This document shows positions 28,226 to 41,055 of a stretch of 64,000 nt of DNA, piece by piece; position 1 is the stretch's first letter; every line of letters begins with the position of its first letter. The position numbers and the translations under genes were made by a program. Source of the DNA: Heterotrichella gracilis (lineage: Eukaryota; Sar; Xanthophyceae; Tribonematales; Xanthonemataceae); assembly GCA_032358255.1 (NCBI GenBank), contig JAULBX010011212.1:1-64000 (forward strand). The letters are read 5' to 3'. The notes below the pieces were generated by a model. The model had not been told where the DNA came from and made no database searches. It saw only the letters and a list, made by a program, of their open reading frames with translations.

Positions 28226-31200
28226 ATGCTCCACTGCCCCTCCCGCCAGCCTGCCAGCCACCTGCCAGGGGGTGAATTGGTCTCCCGCACCCCTCGCTGC
28301 CTGCCCTTCATCCGCGCCCCCCGATGGCGGGTGGTTCGCCCCGCCCTCCCCCCTCGTGTGCGTGCGCTTGACGTGTCCTCGTCCACCCGCACCCACTACG
28401 ACCCGCTTGACCCCGACGAGTACCGGCCAGACCACACGTGGGCGGACCCTGATGACTACCGCCTGCCAGAGGAGGAGGAGCTGGAGGTGGGGGGTGGTGG
28501 GGTGGTGCATGGCATGTGGCATGCGGGGCGGCATTGTGGCATTGGCGAGAGCAGGTTTCTCAGGGCCATAAAACATTTCCGTGACTGCATTGACAGAATT
28601 GGGTTTTGAGTAGGTCTGTTGTGATTAGCAGGTTATGCAGGGATGGTGTAATTTTGTCGCAGTTGGCTCATTTGCTGCTTTCGTTTCATTTGCTGCTGTT
28701 GCTGGAGGGAACCTAGGCTACCTGCGTCCATCCCACATTGTTGCCACGCTTGCATGCCTCTGCCCCGCTCCCGCTAATTCGCTGATGCCCCCTTGCAGGA
28801 TTTGCGGCATGAGGAGCAGCACTCGCCGGTGCAGCGGTACGTGCCTGGCCTGCATGCTGATACTGGCGGTACTGGCGGTAGTGGTGGTGGTGGTGGTGGG
28901 ATGCAGGCCAAATGTGACAAGGGTGGTGCATGTGTACCCTGATGGGCCGATTGAACAAGGGTGGTGCATGTGTAGCCATGCCTTTATATCGACGATGCAT
29001 CAAACTGGCCGGTGATGAGCATGCCGCGCATGCAGGTGCAGGTGCAAATGCACATGTAATTTTCCCCAGAGACACCCTAAACCCTAAACAGGGGCTTGCT
29101 CACACGCCACATATGCTGCGTGGCCCTACTACATCAATTACATGCACCAGCTCCACCACCCACTCCTCCGCTCCACCTCTTCCTGCGCAGGCTCACGCGC
29201 GCCACCAGCGACCTCACGCAGGCCGCCACCACCGCGCTGCGATCCGCCGAGGAGGTACCCGCTCGCACGGCGGCCGCGGTGCGTGCAACCTCCACCGCAG
29301 CCGGCCAGGTGCTACAACAAATTGGGGAGAATGCGGCGGCAGCAGCTGCGGCGGGGGGTACGGTAGCGCTCCAGCGCAGCGCGTCTATGGCTGATGAGGC
29401 GGGGCGTGCGGGGTGGCGCTGGTCCCGGCGTGCTGGGCGGTGGGTGCGCCATACGGTGGCTGGGCGCGGGCTGCGGCGGGTGAAGGGCTGGTGGCGAGGG
29501 GTGGTAGCGGAGTTGCCAGAGGTGAGGGGGTGGGAGAGGGGGGGGGCGATGAAAATGCACGCCCGCCACATTGTGTATTGTCCTACACAGCCAGATCATG
29601 TATGAGTCCGCATGGCAGGTCGGTGCTGGTGCCAGTCCTGCCTACTGGCGACTGGTTGGCCACCATTTGCCACACTGGAAACAGTGTCAGTTAAGCCTTG
29701 GCTCTAGGACTGGGGTGAGGCATACCCAGACATGCTAACCTGGCTTCAAAGCTGGAAAGCAAATACTTACTTACTTACTGGCGACCGGGCGGGTCCACCA
29801 CCCTATGTCGCCACGCCTGCCTGCACCAGCACGTATGCATGCAACTCAGGACAACAAATCTCCTGCAGACCTCTCCCTTCAGCTGGTCACTGCCAACTAT
29901 GCATCTCACCCCACCCACCTACCCATGCAGGACTTTTGGGGCAAGGTCCTGTGGGTGTGGGACCTCCCCCCCGTGCAGCGCCTGCGCATCACCATCAGCA
30001 TGTTCAACCTGTCGTTCAGGCTGCCGGCGCTGGTGGCGCTGGTGGGTGCGCAGATGGGGCTGCTGGCAAGCCAGGTGAGGAGCAGGGGAACCGGGGATGG
30101 ACACAAACAGCACATATATAATTTCAAAACTTTTTCTCTAAGAGTCTCTTGAAGTATTAGCTTTTTTTCCTTCTGTTTCAGACAAATCAAGATTTTAGCT
30201 ATAATGTTTAAAATTCTTCTGAATGATGACGGACTGCATTTGGATATTCAAAGTGCCATGTGATTCCCTACACAATCTGCGGCCCATGCAACAGCAGCAG
30301 CAGCAGCATGGCCATGGCCATGGTGGATCTTGCCAGCATGCATGCAAAACCACCTACGATGAGCACAAGAGATCTCTCCTGCATCTTCCACCCACCGCTC
30401 GTTCACCATCTCCAGGTCTCCCTCCCCATGCTGGCCCCCCTGCTGCTGGGTACCGGCATGATGCTCCGCAGCATCCGCACCAACGCCTCGCTGGTGTTCC
30501 CGCGCATCGGCCTGCTGGTGGTGCTGCTGTGGGTGCTGTGGTTTGCAAACAGCGTCATTCAGAACACAGTGGTCATGCTGCGCCGCCAGGGGGCGCTGGA
30601 CGGGCGTGTGACCAGCGCAATTATCACAGCAACCGAGTGCGCCGCGCTGCTTGGGGCGATGGTCATCACGCTGTCCATGCTGGGGGTGAATGTGTCGGGG
30701 CTGCTGCTGCCTGCGGCCATTGCCATGGCGGTGGCAGGCAAGGACTTGTCGCACAACTTCCTGGCAGGTACAGGGGTGGCTGGAGTGGGTGGAGGGTGCG
30801 GTGGGTGGCCAGCGCATTTCCCTGTGGGTATTGATGCATGGAGGATTTGCTTGGGATGCAGTGGTGGCGGTGGTGGTGCAGCGGTGTGTGTGGGTGGAAT
30901 TATCGGAGGCAATGCCAGGGCGTGTACCAGTACCACTGGTAGTCATCATATGGATGAAGCACTTGCATTGGCACGGATCATCCACCCTTGTACACACACC
31001 TCACATCCTGGCACCGGCTCCTGCAGGCTTCTTCCTGTTTGCCGTCCAGCCTTTCAAGCTGGGTGATAAGGTGGGGGTGGTGGTGTCGGCCACGCCACCT
31101 GGCCAGGGGCCCTCTGAGCCATCGCGCTGGTTTGAGGGCACTTGTGAGAAGGTGGATCTCAGGTGAGCGGTACATGAGTGTGGAGGGATGGGTGCACGGG

Positions 31201-32128
31201 TGCATGGGGATATCGTGCATATGGAGGGATGGGGACGCAGGCAAAACGTCGCGGGCGTGTGGTGCACATAACTGCCAGTGTGCCCTGCCCTCCTCCTATG
31301 CCTTCTGACCCAATTTGGTGGGTGATCCAGACAAGCATCCCTCATCACACCTTGTACCACCCCCACTGCAACATTACCTTTCCGCATTGCTATTCTGCAT
31401 CAGTACGTGAGTAGGTAGGTGCGTTGGCGTCTTCAAAATCACACTCCCTCTTCTCCCCCCCCCAGGTACACCATCCTGCGCAGCGGTCGCCGGCGGCTGT
31501 ATGTGCCCAACTCCGCGTTCATCACCCGGGAGTTCATGATCACTGATGACCTGGAGGCACCGCTGGGGGGCAGGGGAGGTGGTGGTGAGCAGGTGGAGAT
31601 GCCTTCAGAGGCAGGCATGAACAGCTACTACTACCCCACAACCATGGCGCCAGGGGACAGGTGGGTGCTGGGGAGGAGGTGCATGCATGGTGTGCGGAGC
31701 ATACACTGTGCGACAGCGGTGTGTTGGGCAGTTGGCGCACCTTTGAGCTGCATCGATTTGGCATGCGGTATCCATGTACCATTGTTGCAAACCCGTTCTG
31801 CCCCCCTGCCCCCAGGCCCAGCAATGGCTACCGCCCTGTGCCTGCACACCGCCTCCTCTCCGCGCCTGTAGCCGCCATCATCACGGGTGCCAGGCCGCTG
31901 CCCCTCCACTACATGCAGCAACCAGCAGGCAGCAGCACATCTTCCCTCAGTCCGCCTGCCCCCTCGCCCTACCAGCCGCCCTCCTCGCCCTACCCCCCAC
32001 CCACCCCTCTCCACCATGGATACCAGTCGCATAGCGGAGTGGCCCAGCCCCAGCCCCAGCCCCAGACCAGCCTGTATTACGGGCCCACCTACACGCGCGT
32101 CTACCCACATCCAGGCATGTACCAATAG
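28226..32128 (+). CDS. MscS-like mechanosensitive ion channel, probably plastid
   Basis: A small-conductance mechanosensitive channel homologue (MscS/MSL family). Such channels open under membrane tension and release osmolytes; plant and algal MSL2/3-type members act in plastid envelopes. Exons: 28226-28486, 28799-28836, 29191-29521, 29931-30074, 30416-30767, 31027-31162, 31466-31660, 31816-32128; in phase, 589 aa. The N-terminus is Arg/Pro/Ser-rich and may be a transit peptide. Hydrophobic segments include LPALVALVGAQMGLL, LLVVLLWVLWFANSVI and ALLGAMVITLSMLGV. The pore-side helix LLLPAAIAMAVAGKDLSHNF is followed by the MscS beta-domain landmarks PFKLGDKV, VEGT-like FEGTCEKVDLR and the YVPNSAF motif near residue 433. 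The tail is Pro/Gln/Tyr-rich and low in complexity. The first exon is the least certain part. Confidence 0.87.
29075..29088. repeat. Two telomere-like CCCTAAA units
   Basis: CCCTAAACCCTAAA, two copies of the complement of the plant-type telomere repeat TTTAGGG, inside the intron before exon 3 of the MscS gene. Short enough to be chance, but a second, longer telomere-like tract lies in the ABC-F gene at 35381. Confidence 0.6.
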
Positions 32129-33321
32129 CAGGTGGGTGGGGGGCTGTAGTTATGGGCTGGAGAGTCAGGCTCGCACGCGCGCGCACCTGGCTCAGGATGG
32201 GCTGGTGAAAGCGGTGCGCAAACTCCCGCTGTGCACTCATGGCTGCACATACACCTCGAGGGGGAGAGGCTGGTGTTGCTTTGTCTATTTGTAGTCTTTC
32301 CACCTGATTTGAATTATGTTTTTAGCTGGATGCAGTTCTGCACTTGGAAACTTGTTTGCACATTTCATTATTTGCGTGCCAAGCTTTGGCACCCGCATGT
32401 TTTTTTGCTGGAAGGGGTGTCTGGCTGGGTGGACTGTTGCCCACAACGGCTTTTCAAAAAATAAATGCCATACCTGCAGTGGTGATCACTCCTAATCACG
32501 GGGATCACCTTTGTCGAGACTAGAAGTGACATGGCATGGCATAGCGCAATATTGCAGTGCAAGTTGGCACCTTGCAAACGTGAGGCATGCCAAGTCATTG
32601 TCACGTGGTGTGAAAGCCTTTCAGAATCAGGTTTCATGGATCAGTGGCAGTGTGCATGTTTTTTTACTGCCCAATGGCTCAATGCATTATGCCCATGGGG
32701 CCCAGCCCGGCTTCAAACCCGTAGGGTACACAGTGTCAGTGTAACCTTACGCTGTCACAGTACCCTGTACAGCCTGTCACTTGGGAGTGTTACTGTCACT
32801 GACTAGCAGCTGCAAAGTTACAACACTCTCAAGGTCTGAGGAGTTCAAGCTCTATCATAGCGGACCTCGCCACAGGTAGAACAGCTGTTCCAACAATTTG
32901 TTCCCAACCTTGGTGGCAACATGCCGAGCTCAGAAGGCTTGTGCTCAACGGCGACTGACACCGATCAAAGAGGCAATCAAGCAGCCCGGCAACACAGTGT
33001 GGTTGCACGGCGCTCCCATTGGCAGCGGTAGCACCATGCATGCTCAACCAATTTAAACAAGTGGACCAAAAAGTCCAACGTTAGCGTCTATATTTTGTGA
33101 CCTCAGTGAAAATGCCCAGAAGTGCACACAAGTAATGCAACGGCCCGAAATGGCTACTGCAGATAATGGTGAGCCAAATTGTACTGGTGAATGAGCAATG
33201 AGCTGACATCAACCTTGAGCTGCAGCGGCGATGACCCCAGAGACCCACTAGGTCCCTTTCCTTGGCCAAGCTCCCCCGGGGTGGCAACCTCCCCTCTGTG
33301 TTGCACCATGCATCACGCCCC
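32129..33321. other. Intergenic region, convergent genes
   Basis: The 3' flanks of the MscS channel gene and of the 60-aa membrane protein gene meet here. It is AT-richer than the genes, with a TGTAA motif at 32740 that may serve the channel transcript. No further gene is visible. Confidence 0.5.
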
Positions 33322-33969
33322 TTAGCATGCCAGGTCGTGCTTCTCACTGACCGCCGCCATGCTGTGGGGCTTGGGGTCAGTGGCCTTGATACGCCCTGCA
33401 ACAAGACATAGGTGGGGTCACAGCAGGTGGCAGCACGCAGCAGTGCTACTTCCATGGCAGGTGCAAGGCGATTTGAATGGGGCACCAAGTGGGGTATGTG
33501 TGAATCAAAACGTGGCATGTTCCTGATCTGGGTACGCCTCAGACCTCGCTCAGGACAGTGCACAATGGTGCCCAAAACCAACGCCTTGATGGCCGCAGAG
33601 CAGGAGTGGCTGGCACACTGACTACAATACAATGTTCGGGGTTGTTGTATTTGGGTTAGAAAATCGTCTACAGGATGTTTTCCAGCTTACCGCTGTCAGT
33701 GGCTGGTTTGTTGCCCATAAAGTTGATGGCGCCAAAAGCAGCTGTCAAGCCCACCACCACTGCGGCAAGAGAGGAGGCCCAGACTAAGACGAATAGCTAG
33801 GCCAAACTCCTTTACCCGCTAGTCTTATGCATCTAAAGGACATCCCGAGACTGCAGGGCCTAGATAATTGCCGGTGCTTGCAACCGTTTGATGGGTCATG
33901 CCTGGGGTCGGTCAATCGGCGTGCCTTACCTCCCACCACTTTCCAGACGCGGGGCACAGACTGAGGCAT
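33322..33969 (-). CDS. 60-aa single-pass membrane protein
   Basis: A very small spliced gene. Exons: 33969-33930, 33759-33691, 33395-33322; each junction has a good GT/AG pair (donors GTAAGG and GTAAGC, acceptors TTGCCGCAG and TTGTTGCAG) and all phases agree. The 60-aa product starts MPQSVPRVWKVVG, has one hydrophobic segment at about residues 11-29 (VVGVVVGLTAAFGAINFMG) and a hydrophilic tail (NKPATDSGRIKATDPKPHS, then SEKHDLAC). The short basic N-terminus and single helix resemble small accessory subunits of organelle membrane complexes, but I cannot name one. It converges with the MscS gene; its start faces the 3' end of the ABC-F gene on the same strand. The pattern of two consistent introns in so short a frame argues for a real gene. 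Confidence 0.62.
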
Positions 33970-34604
33970 GGCGCTTGAAACAGCAATGTCGCCAGGTTGC
34001 CCCAACCGCAGCGTGCGTAAATTTGAAGTGTTCCGGAAACTGGATCGCCCATGCAAGATGGAGTGCCAGAGTATGCGCTTGGCACGCACACAGCCGCGGC
34101 TAGCCGTGGACACCGCTCGCCAAAACCATAAAGCATTCGAACAATGGCACGACATATATACGGCTGGTGGCCTGGGCCAGGTTCATCACAGCCTGTGGCG
34201 TTCTCCAAGGTTTCGGAAACGTGACTCATCCTCCCCCACAGGAAGCCACTGAGAGCCCCCCACGGCACATAATCAAGAATTGGCGTGGTTTTGGACAACG
34301 TCAAAACTTGCCTTCCTACGTGCGACCGCTTTCGAGTGGCAACTCTAGCCCCAAGGGAACGCATTTCAGATGCATGCATGCATCTGTAAACTACCTTGAA
34401 ACATCCCACGGTGCCATACCAAGCTCAGTAGCGTCATTTTATAGTCGGTACACACCAAGTCCCACATTCCCCATTCCCACACTGCTGCAGACCCTGAACT
34501 AGTGTCCTTGATTTCCCCACCTCAAGCCACAACATAATCAACGCAGCCCTAGTATACACACTGTGAAGGTGGGCACCCCACCCCCGCCCCCACCCCCCGC
34601 CCCT
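33970..34604. other. Intergenic region between small membrane gene and ABC-F gene
   Basis: 635 bp that should hold the promoter of the 60-aa protein gene and the 3' UTR of the ABC-F gene, both on the minus strand. A TGCATGCATGCAT run lies at 34370-34385. Nothing else is seen. Confidence 0.5.
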
Positions 34605-37600
34605 TCAAGCCCCTTCCGCCGCCTCTGCCAGCTCCAGCCACCTGTCACTGGCCGCGTCCAGCTCCCCCACCACCACTGCCAGGGCTGCGCTCTCCTCAGC
34701 AAGCAGCGCGTAGTCGCCACTGGCTGCAGCCGCCGCTACCCGCTTGTCCAGCGCCTGCTTGCGCACCCCCAGCGCCTCGATACCCTTCTCTAGGGTAGCC
34801 AGCTCCTGCTTCTCCCTACACGCAGGAGCGGGAGGGGGGGCAGGGGGTCAGTGCGTGACCCAATGTATCTGATATTTGCAAAGTGGAGTGTATTGTTGAC
34901 AATTCGGGCTGCACACAGGACGAGCAGATAGTCGGCGGTGCACAGGGCAATCTGCCAAAACTTTAAGATGCACAAACTGGCATGCAGAACCTCACCTGTA
35001 CCCAATCTTCAGCTTTCGCTCTGGCTTTCCGTTGGATCTTGTTCCGTCCCCCTTGGCAACTTGTACTACACCCCCCTGCTTGGCACTGGTATTGGTGGCC
35101 GGCCCCTTGGCTGCGCCCCCACCCCCACCCCCCCTGCGCCTCTGCTCCTCCTCCACCTCCAAGTACTGCGCGGGGACGTAGGGGGACGGGTCAGATGGGA
35201 AGGGATGCCACGCGGCATGCAACATGTATCACCGTGATAATGTACCTGGGAGATCATAGCCTGGCCATGTGCGCCCACCCATGCCGCACTTTATGCCTCC
35301 CAGCTGTCAAAACACAAGGCGGGTGCCAAACCACCGGATCCATGTGCGTTAGCAGGCCACCATTGGGGCTCAGAAGGAGGTTTAGGGTTTAGGGTTTAGG
35401 GTCAGCAGGCCACCATTGGGGCTCAGAAGGAGGGCTGGCATGAGATATGCATGCACCCACACACCCTGCATGCTGCCCTGCACATCCATCCACCCACGCA
35501 CCTCCATCCACCCACCTCTGAGTACAGCCCATCAAACAGCCTGACCAGGCCGTCCCCCCGCACCACCATGAGTCGGTCCACAGTGCCCTCCATCAGGGCG
35601 CGGTCGTGGCTGGCTACAAGCAGGCATCCGCTGTAGTCCTGCAACGTAGCGGGGATGCGGGATAACACGTGAGCGCAAGGCCATTGTGGGGTGGGAGGGT
35701 CGGCGGTGGCAGGGACTAAGTGAAATTGAGCAGCATACACCATGCTCTGGCATCCAAGACATGAAAAAGGCAGTCGCGCCTCACCAGCAGCAGCTTCTCG
35801 ATTGCCTCCACCGCCCCCAGGTCAAGGTCGTTGGTTGGCTCATCCAGTATGAGCAGGTTGGGGCCGGCGGACAGCACGGCGGCAAGCTGCAGGCGCCGCT
35901 GCTCACCACCGCTCAACAGGCCAACCTGGGGAAAGGGAGGAGGGGGACCAGTGGGTGTGTGCATGTGGGGTGGGGCGTATCAAACCCGGAGGTTCACACG
36001 CGGATTCACTGTAAGCGTATGGTGCCCTATGCTGCCCTGGCGCCCCTCGTTCCTCCAGGCCGCTCATGTTGCAACACCGCCTACCCAGCACGGCCAATAC
36101 CACAGGAGGCAGGTAGAGGATGTAAGTGGTAGCCTGCACACTCGTGAGCAGGGACGAGGGCCCGCCAAGTCCCCACATGGAATGCATCCCCGGACCCCCA
36201 GTGGTCCACCCATGTGGGTGCCTCCCACCTGCCCTCACCTGCTGGTGCTGCCTGCTCCTTGGGAACCCCACCCTGTCCAGCACCTTCTCCGGGGTGTTGA
36301 GGAAGTCAACCTCCTTGCCGCTCATGCGGATGTCGGACTCGTCCCTGGGGGAGCGGGGACAGCGGGGGTGGGGCCTTATTACATAAAGCATACAGCTACA
36401 GTTACATGGGTGTCCCCAGAGGGATGCATCAACCAAGCCTCGCCCCTGTCCTTCACAAGCCACAACACCTATGTACTGCTGGGACACTGGGAATCATCAG
36501 ATGGCACACCAATCACGCATCCTGAAGGCGCGTACCCGTCTCAGCTACAGGCGGTGCATTGACCTCCGCCAACACCACCCCCGCACCCCTCACCTGAGGT
36601 AGTTGACCAGCGTAAGCCCCTGCGGTAGCTCCGGCCGCTGCTGCGTGAAGTGCCCCACCGCTGTGGTCTCACCCAGGTGGCGGCTGCCAGTTGACAGGGG
36701 CTGGTCGCCCGTGATCATGCGCAGGAGGGTACTCTTGCCTGTGTGTGGAGGTGGAGAGGGGGGGGGGTCAGATCTATATACTGTAACCAAGCAGGAGGAC
36801 TCTAATCTATCATGTACCTCCATTCTCTGTAAAGGTATTATTTCTGGGAATTTACATAAAGTAAAAGCAATATGAAACATTTCATTATTTTATAATTTGG
36901 GGCAAATTGGCCTTTCAAAACTCAGGCCAGTGCACTCCTACTCAATTCAAACCCATTCTTCCTGTCTACCGATCACTCGTATTTTGTTCAAATGTTGACG
37001 TCGATATCTACATGATACTAAGAGTATTGAGCACCGACAAGGGCAATATATGTGCAGATACGACACAAGCCTGGTCCGGCCCAGCCCCTTCCTGCCCTCA
37101 CCTGCCCCGTTTGGCCCCACCACCCCTATCCTCTCCCCCGGCTGGAACTCATAGCAGAAGTCGCGGATGACCTCGCGACCGCCCAGGCAAGAACCGGCGT
37201 TCTCCATCACAAGCACCTTACTACCCTGGCAGGTAGGGCAACAACAGCGATCAGCCCCATGCTACTTTTCATGCTGGTACTCCCAGTTTCTTTCTAATTA
37301 AGATATTTGCATGCATTCCAGCAATACAGCCGGATAAGCAGTCACACCTGCACATGCGCAGACAAGCAGTCCGGTCCTGGCACTAACAAACCAAATGTTG
37401 ACCTTGCGTGATCTGAGGTCCTGCTGGGTCAGGTCAGCCCATGTGGCCATACCTACCGCTTTGGCCCCTGTACCCTACCAAACAGCATGCAGTAGGAAGG
37501 ATATCATCTTGTAAACGTCCTAAATGTCCCACCCAGCTTAGCCTGATGTTCCGGTGTCTGCCACCTATGTTTTGTTGCCCACACATCCTACAAACATGAG

Positions 37601-40192
37601 GGTAGTTCTATCACTCCTCAGCCCTGTTGCCCCCCTCACCTGTCTCTTGATGCCTGCTGTGTTGAACTCCACCTGCAGGTCGGGCCGGGGCACATCCTTG
37701 GCGGCACTGGTCAGCTCGTAGAACTGGCTAATTCGCGCCTGGGCATGCGCAAGGGAGGGGTGTCAATGAAGAAAGAGGGATCGAGCATGAAAGAGCCAGG
37801 GGCTCCTGGAGTGGGACAGTGGCACCTACTTCCATCTCCTGGGCTCATATATGCTCCACATGCGCGCCACCAGATGGCACATCAATTCAGATGCCCATCG
37901 CAACGCAGCAACAACCGCCCCATCCATGCCACCCATCAAGCCCAATTCAGCAACTAAATCCCTCGCCCCCGCCCTGGCCACCCACCAGGCTTTTCTTGCT
38001 CCTGGCCTTAGGCTGCCGCCGCATCCACTCAGTCTCCTTCACAAGCGTGCGCTTGGCGTCGTGCGCAGCCTTGGCCTGAAGCGCGCGCCGGGCGGCCCGC
38101 GCCTCGCGCCACGCCACGTACCCCCCCACCCCTCCAAAGCCCATCATCTGCGCCCCCCCTGCGTCCAGCTCCAGTATGGCTGTGCACACCCGCTCCATGA
38201 ACACCCTGTCGTGCGTGACCAGGACCAGCGAGGTGCCTCGGCTGGACAGAATGCCCTCGAGCCATGTAATGATCTGCGGGCAGGGGGAGAATAGGTGGTT
38301 ACAAACCTGACTGTCACTTGTTGAATACTTGTTTAACTGGTGGAGCCCAGCTTGATTTACGTGGGGTGCTCTCTCATGCTGTTGAGAGTGTGTGTGATGA
38401 TTGGTTGGTGGGTGCACAGTCCCACCCGTCGCACACTAGGACATTGTCAACCCGCACATACAATTCCAAATTCTTGGTGGTGGACTAGGCGCCCTGACAA
38501 CAATGCTGCAAAGGTCTGCCCGGGAGTAGCTGCCACCAGACCCTCAATGCACACATGGCACCACCCACCACCCACAGGTGTACGCCAAAGCACAGCCAAC
38601 AAACCCCACCCTCCACATCCAGATGCTAGTGCTGCACAGCCATGGCCGCACGCCTGCAGGCAAGGGATGGATGCCATACACCTATACATACATGCAGCCA
38701 TTTCCACACGCCACACCTGCAGGTCCAGGTGATTGGTTGGCTCGTCCAGTATGAGCAGATCCGGTTGCGCCAGCAGCGCCCCTGCCAGTGCCACCCTCCT
38801 CCGCTGCCCGCCCGACATTGCCTCCACCACCATGCCGGGGTCAGTCATTCCAGTGGCAGACAGCATCGCCTGGGCCCGCTCACTCAGCTCCCACCCCCCT
38901 AGCGCATCCATGCGGTCGGTGGCCGACTGAAGGGACTGTGCAAGGTGGGGGGTGGAGGATGAGGACAGGCGCCACAGCCAGCAGTACGTGGCTGATGCTG
39001 GTGTAGAATACTTTTGACACTTTTGCAAATTGGTAACAAATTATGCAAAAGGATTCGTGAATCACACTGTATTCTTTCATATTTCCCACTCGCACCCCCT
39101 CCAGCCCTTGCACAGCATGCTGGTGTACCATGGCAGTGGCAGTGTGTGTGGCGCCAGGCCCCTCTGCCTGTGTGCACCCTGCACCCACCTTATTGCTTCC
39201 CCCCTTGATGGCCGCCATGTAGTCCCGCACAGCCGCTGCAGCGCTACTCTCCCCACCCAGCACAGCCTCAAGTGCCGTCTCTCCCTTGCGCAGGGGCGGG
39301 TCCTGAGGCAGGTAGCCAACGCTGATGCCGCGGCGCCGTCGCACCACACCGGCATCGGCTTCGTCCACGCCTGAAGGGCGCGGGGGGCCAAGAGATGGGT
39401 GGGTGGGTGCATAGGTGTCAGCGTGATGGGTTGGACCACCTATGGCTCCAGTGCGTACATGCATATTGATCAAGTGGGTGGAAATAAAATGGTAGTGTAA
39501 TTGGTTCAGCAAGGGCTGATAGCGGGCAGAATTCAATGGACATGATCCGAGGCACCAACAGCACTGCCTTGTCCTGCACCGCTCAGGCATTCATGAGCAA
39601 ACCCACCACCACCTTTGCCTGCCCCCACCACCCAGTGCCCCACACCCACCCGCCATTATGCGCAGCAGGCTGCTCTTGCCCGCCCCATTCTCCCCCACCA
39701 ACGCCACCCGCTCCCCGCGCGCAACCGTCAGGGTGAGGCCCTCAAACAGCATGCGCTGGCCGTCGTGCGTGCGGCCCACGCCCTCCAGGATCAGCAGCGC
39801 CTCGCTCCCCGTCTTGTTGCCGCTGTCAATCGCCTTGGTGCGCAGGCCGCCGGCTTGGGAGGCGCGCACAGGGGTGCCTGGGGGAGGGAAAGGGTATGGT
39901 TGGGGTGGGGTGGTAGACGCATGTGCACCTAATGTGTGGCCCACACCATCTGAGACGTGCAGGGTGAACAGTGTCACAAGGCGTGGGTGGGTGCGGTTGC
40001 AAAGCGGTGCCCCATTGGCGCCTGTGGTGTACCTTGGCTAGCTGCTGCCCGCCCCCTCCTGTGCCTCACGCGCAGCCCCTCACCGCCCCTGGCCTGGCGC
40101 CACTGCGGCACCTGGACCGTGGCCCGCCCACCTGGCGCTGCATGCTGTGGCCTGCACAGGGGCTCCTGCCCACCCACACGCCCCAGCTGCAT
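34605..40192 (-). CDS. ABC-F family ATPase, Uup/ABCF5-like, probably plastid
   Basis: Soluble twin-ATPase ABC-F protein; the family acts on ribosomes rather than in membranes. Exons: 40192-40033, 39877-39650, 39370-39189, 38935-38717, 38273-37986, 37738-37640, 37225-37102, 36738-36594, 36344-36239, 35925-35785, 35638-35516, 35165-34996, 34815-34605; all in phase, 731 aa. First ABC domain: Walker A GENGAGKSS near 115, signature MSGGQRRR near 230, Walker B LLILDEPTNHLDL. Second: Walker A GPNGAGKST near 430, signature LSGGEQRRL near 520, LLILDEPTNDLDL. The interdomain linker is basic. The C-terminal tail (RKLKIGY then REKQELATLEKGIEAL) is the helical-hairpin extension of Uup-type members. The Arg/Ala-rich N-terminus ending PVRASQA resembles a plastid transit peptide. 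It is divergent from pyruvate kinase, 863 bp apart. One intron carries a telomere-like insertion. Confidence 0.93.
35351..35433. repeat. Telomere-like (TTTAGGG)3 between 30-bp direct repeats
   Basis: Three exact TTTAGGG units at 35381-35401 lie inside the intron between exons 11 and 12 of the ABC-F gene. The same 30-bp sequence (beginning AGCAGGCCACCATTGG) flanks them at 35351-35380 and 35404-35433. The arrangement looks like repair of a break with telomere repeats, or a target duplication around an inserted telomere tract. Confidence 0.9.
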
Positions 40193-41055
40193 ACTACTGT
40201 GCCGTGACAGCTATGCGATTTCCAGTCGGGTACGGGTTGTTTCTTTGCAATACCTAACAGTGGGTTGCTGCAGGATCCGATTTCGTGGTTTTACGAAACC
40301 TATGCGCCGCTGCAGATGTGAGCTTGGCCTAGTGATGGGAGCCACAGCACAACGTGGGCACTGGTGAAAAGTTGAGGCCTTCCGCACAAGGTGCAGGGCG
40401 TTCAGCGCAAACCCTAACTGGTTAGTCTAGAAGCGTAGAGTTTGTGGCATCGTATTGACAGCAGTGGCTGCCACACTAGTGCATGCATATACACACCGCC
40501 ACTTCGTACGCTGCACAAGTGGCCGACCTACTCACTGCAGTGCATGCAACTCGCCAACCTCCGCCGATGCGTATGCACGCAAGAACAACGCCAGACTTGC
40601 GTGGAAACCCGCATACTGCTTGTTGGTGTGGGAGCTAAAAATTGGTGTCGTGCGTTTTGCCGCATTCAGTTTCACCGACCAACCCTGCACATCGTGAAGA
40701 TCCAGCAGTGCCTAGGTGCAGTTTGATCGGTACAATACAGGCCCACAGCTCGCCCCACTATGCCATCTTTTTGCAGTCCCGTGCAGCCAAGCGCCACACT
40801 TTTTGTCGCCGTTTGTGTCAAGGCACCGACAGGGATCAAGGACAGTGATGAACAGTACAAACGTGTCTTTGTTGCCGTACAGCATATTGAAAGGGAACTA
40901 GACGTGACAGCGCTCACAGTGGTCCACTATCCAGATCTGGTTATTCCTCTGCCCATTTTAAGGAATAAGACATCTGGCTGCGTTCAGCTGTTCAACCAGC
41001 TCCAGCACCCAACTCCGCCCCTATTGTCTTTGTCCAGTACTAGAAAGAGATTGCG
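40193..41055. promoter_or_regulatory. Shared upstream region, ABC-F gene and pyruvate kinase
   Basis: 863 bp between two divergent start codons, so it should hold both promoters and 5' UTRs. I see no clear TATA box. An open frame continues from about 40760 towards the pyruvate kinase start but does not match the kinase family, so it is treated as UTR or chance. Confidence 0.5.

Noticed and set aside
33081-33632. 183-codon minus-strand open frame overlapping the 60-aa gene
   Set aside because: It runs in a different frame through an exon and an intron of the better-supported spliced gene, and shows no motif.
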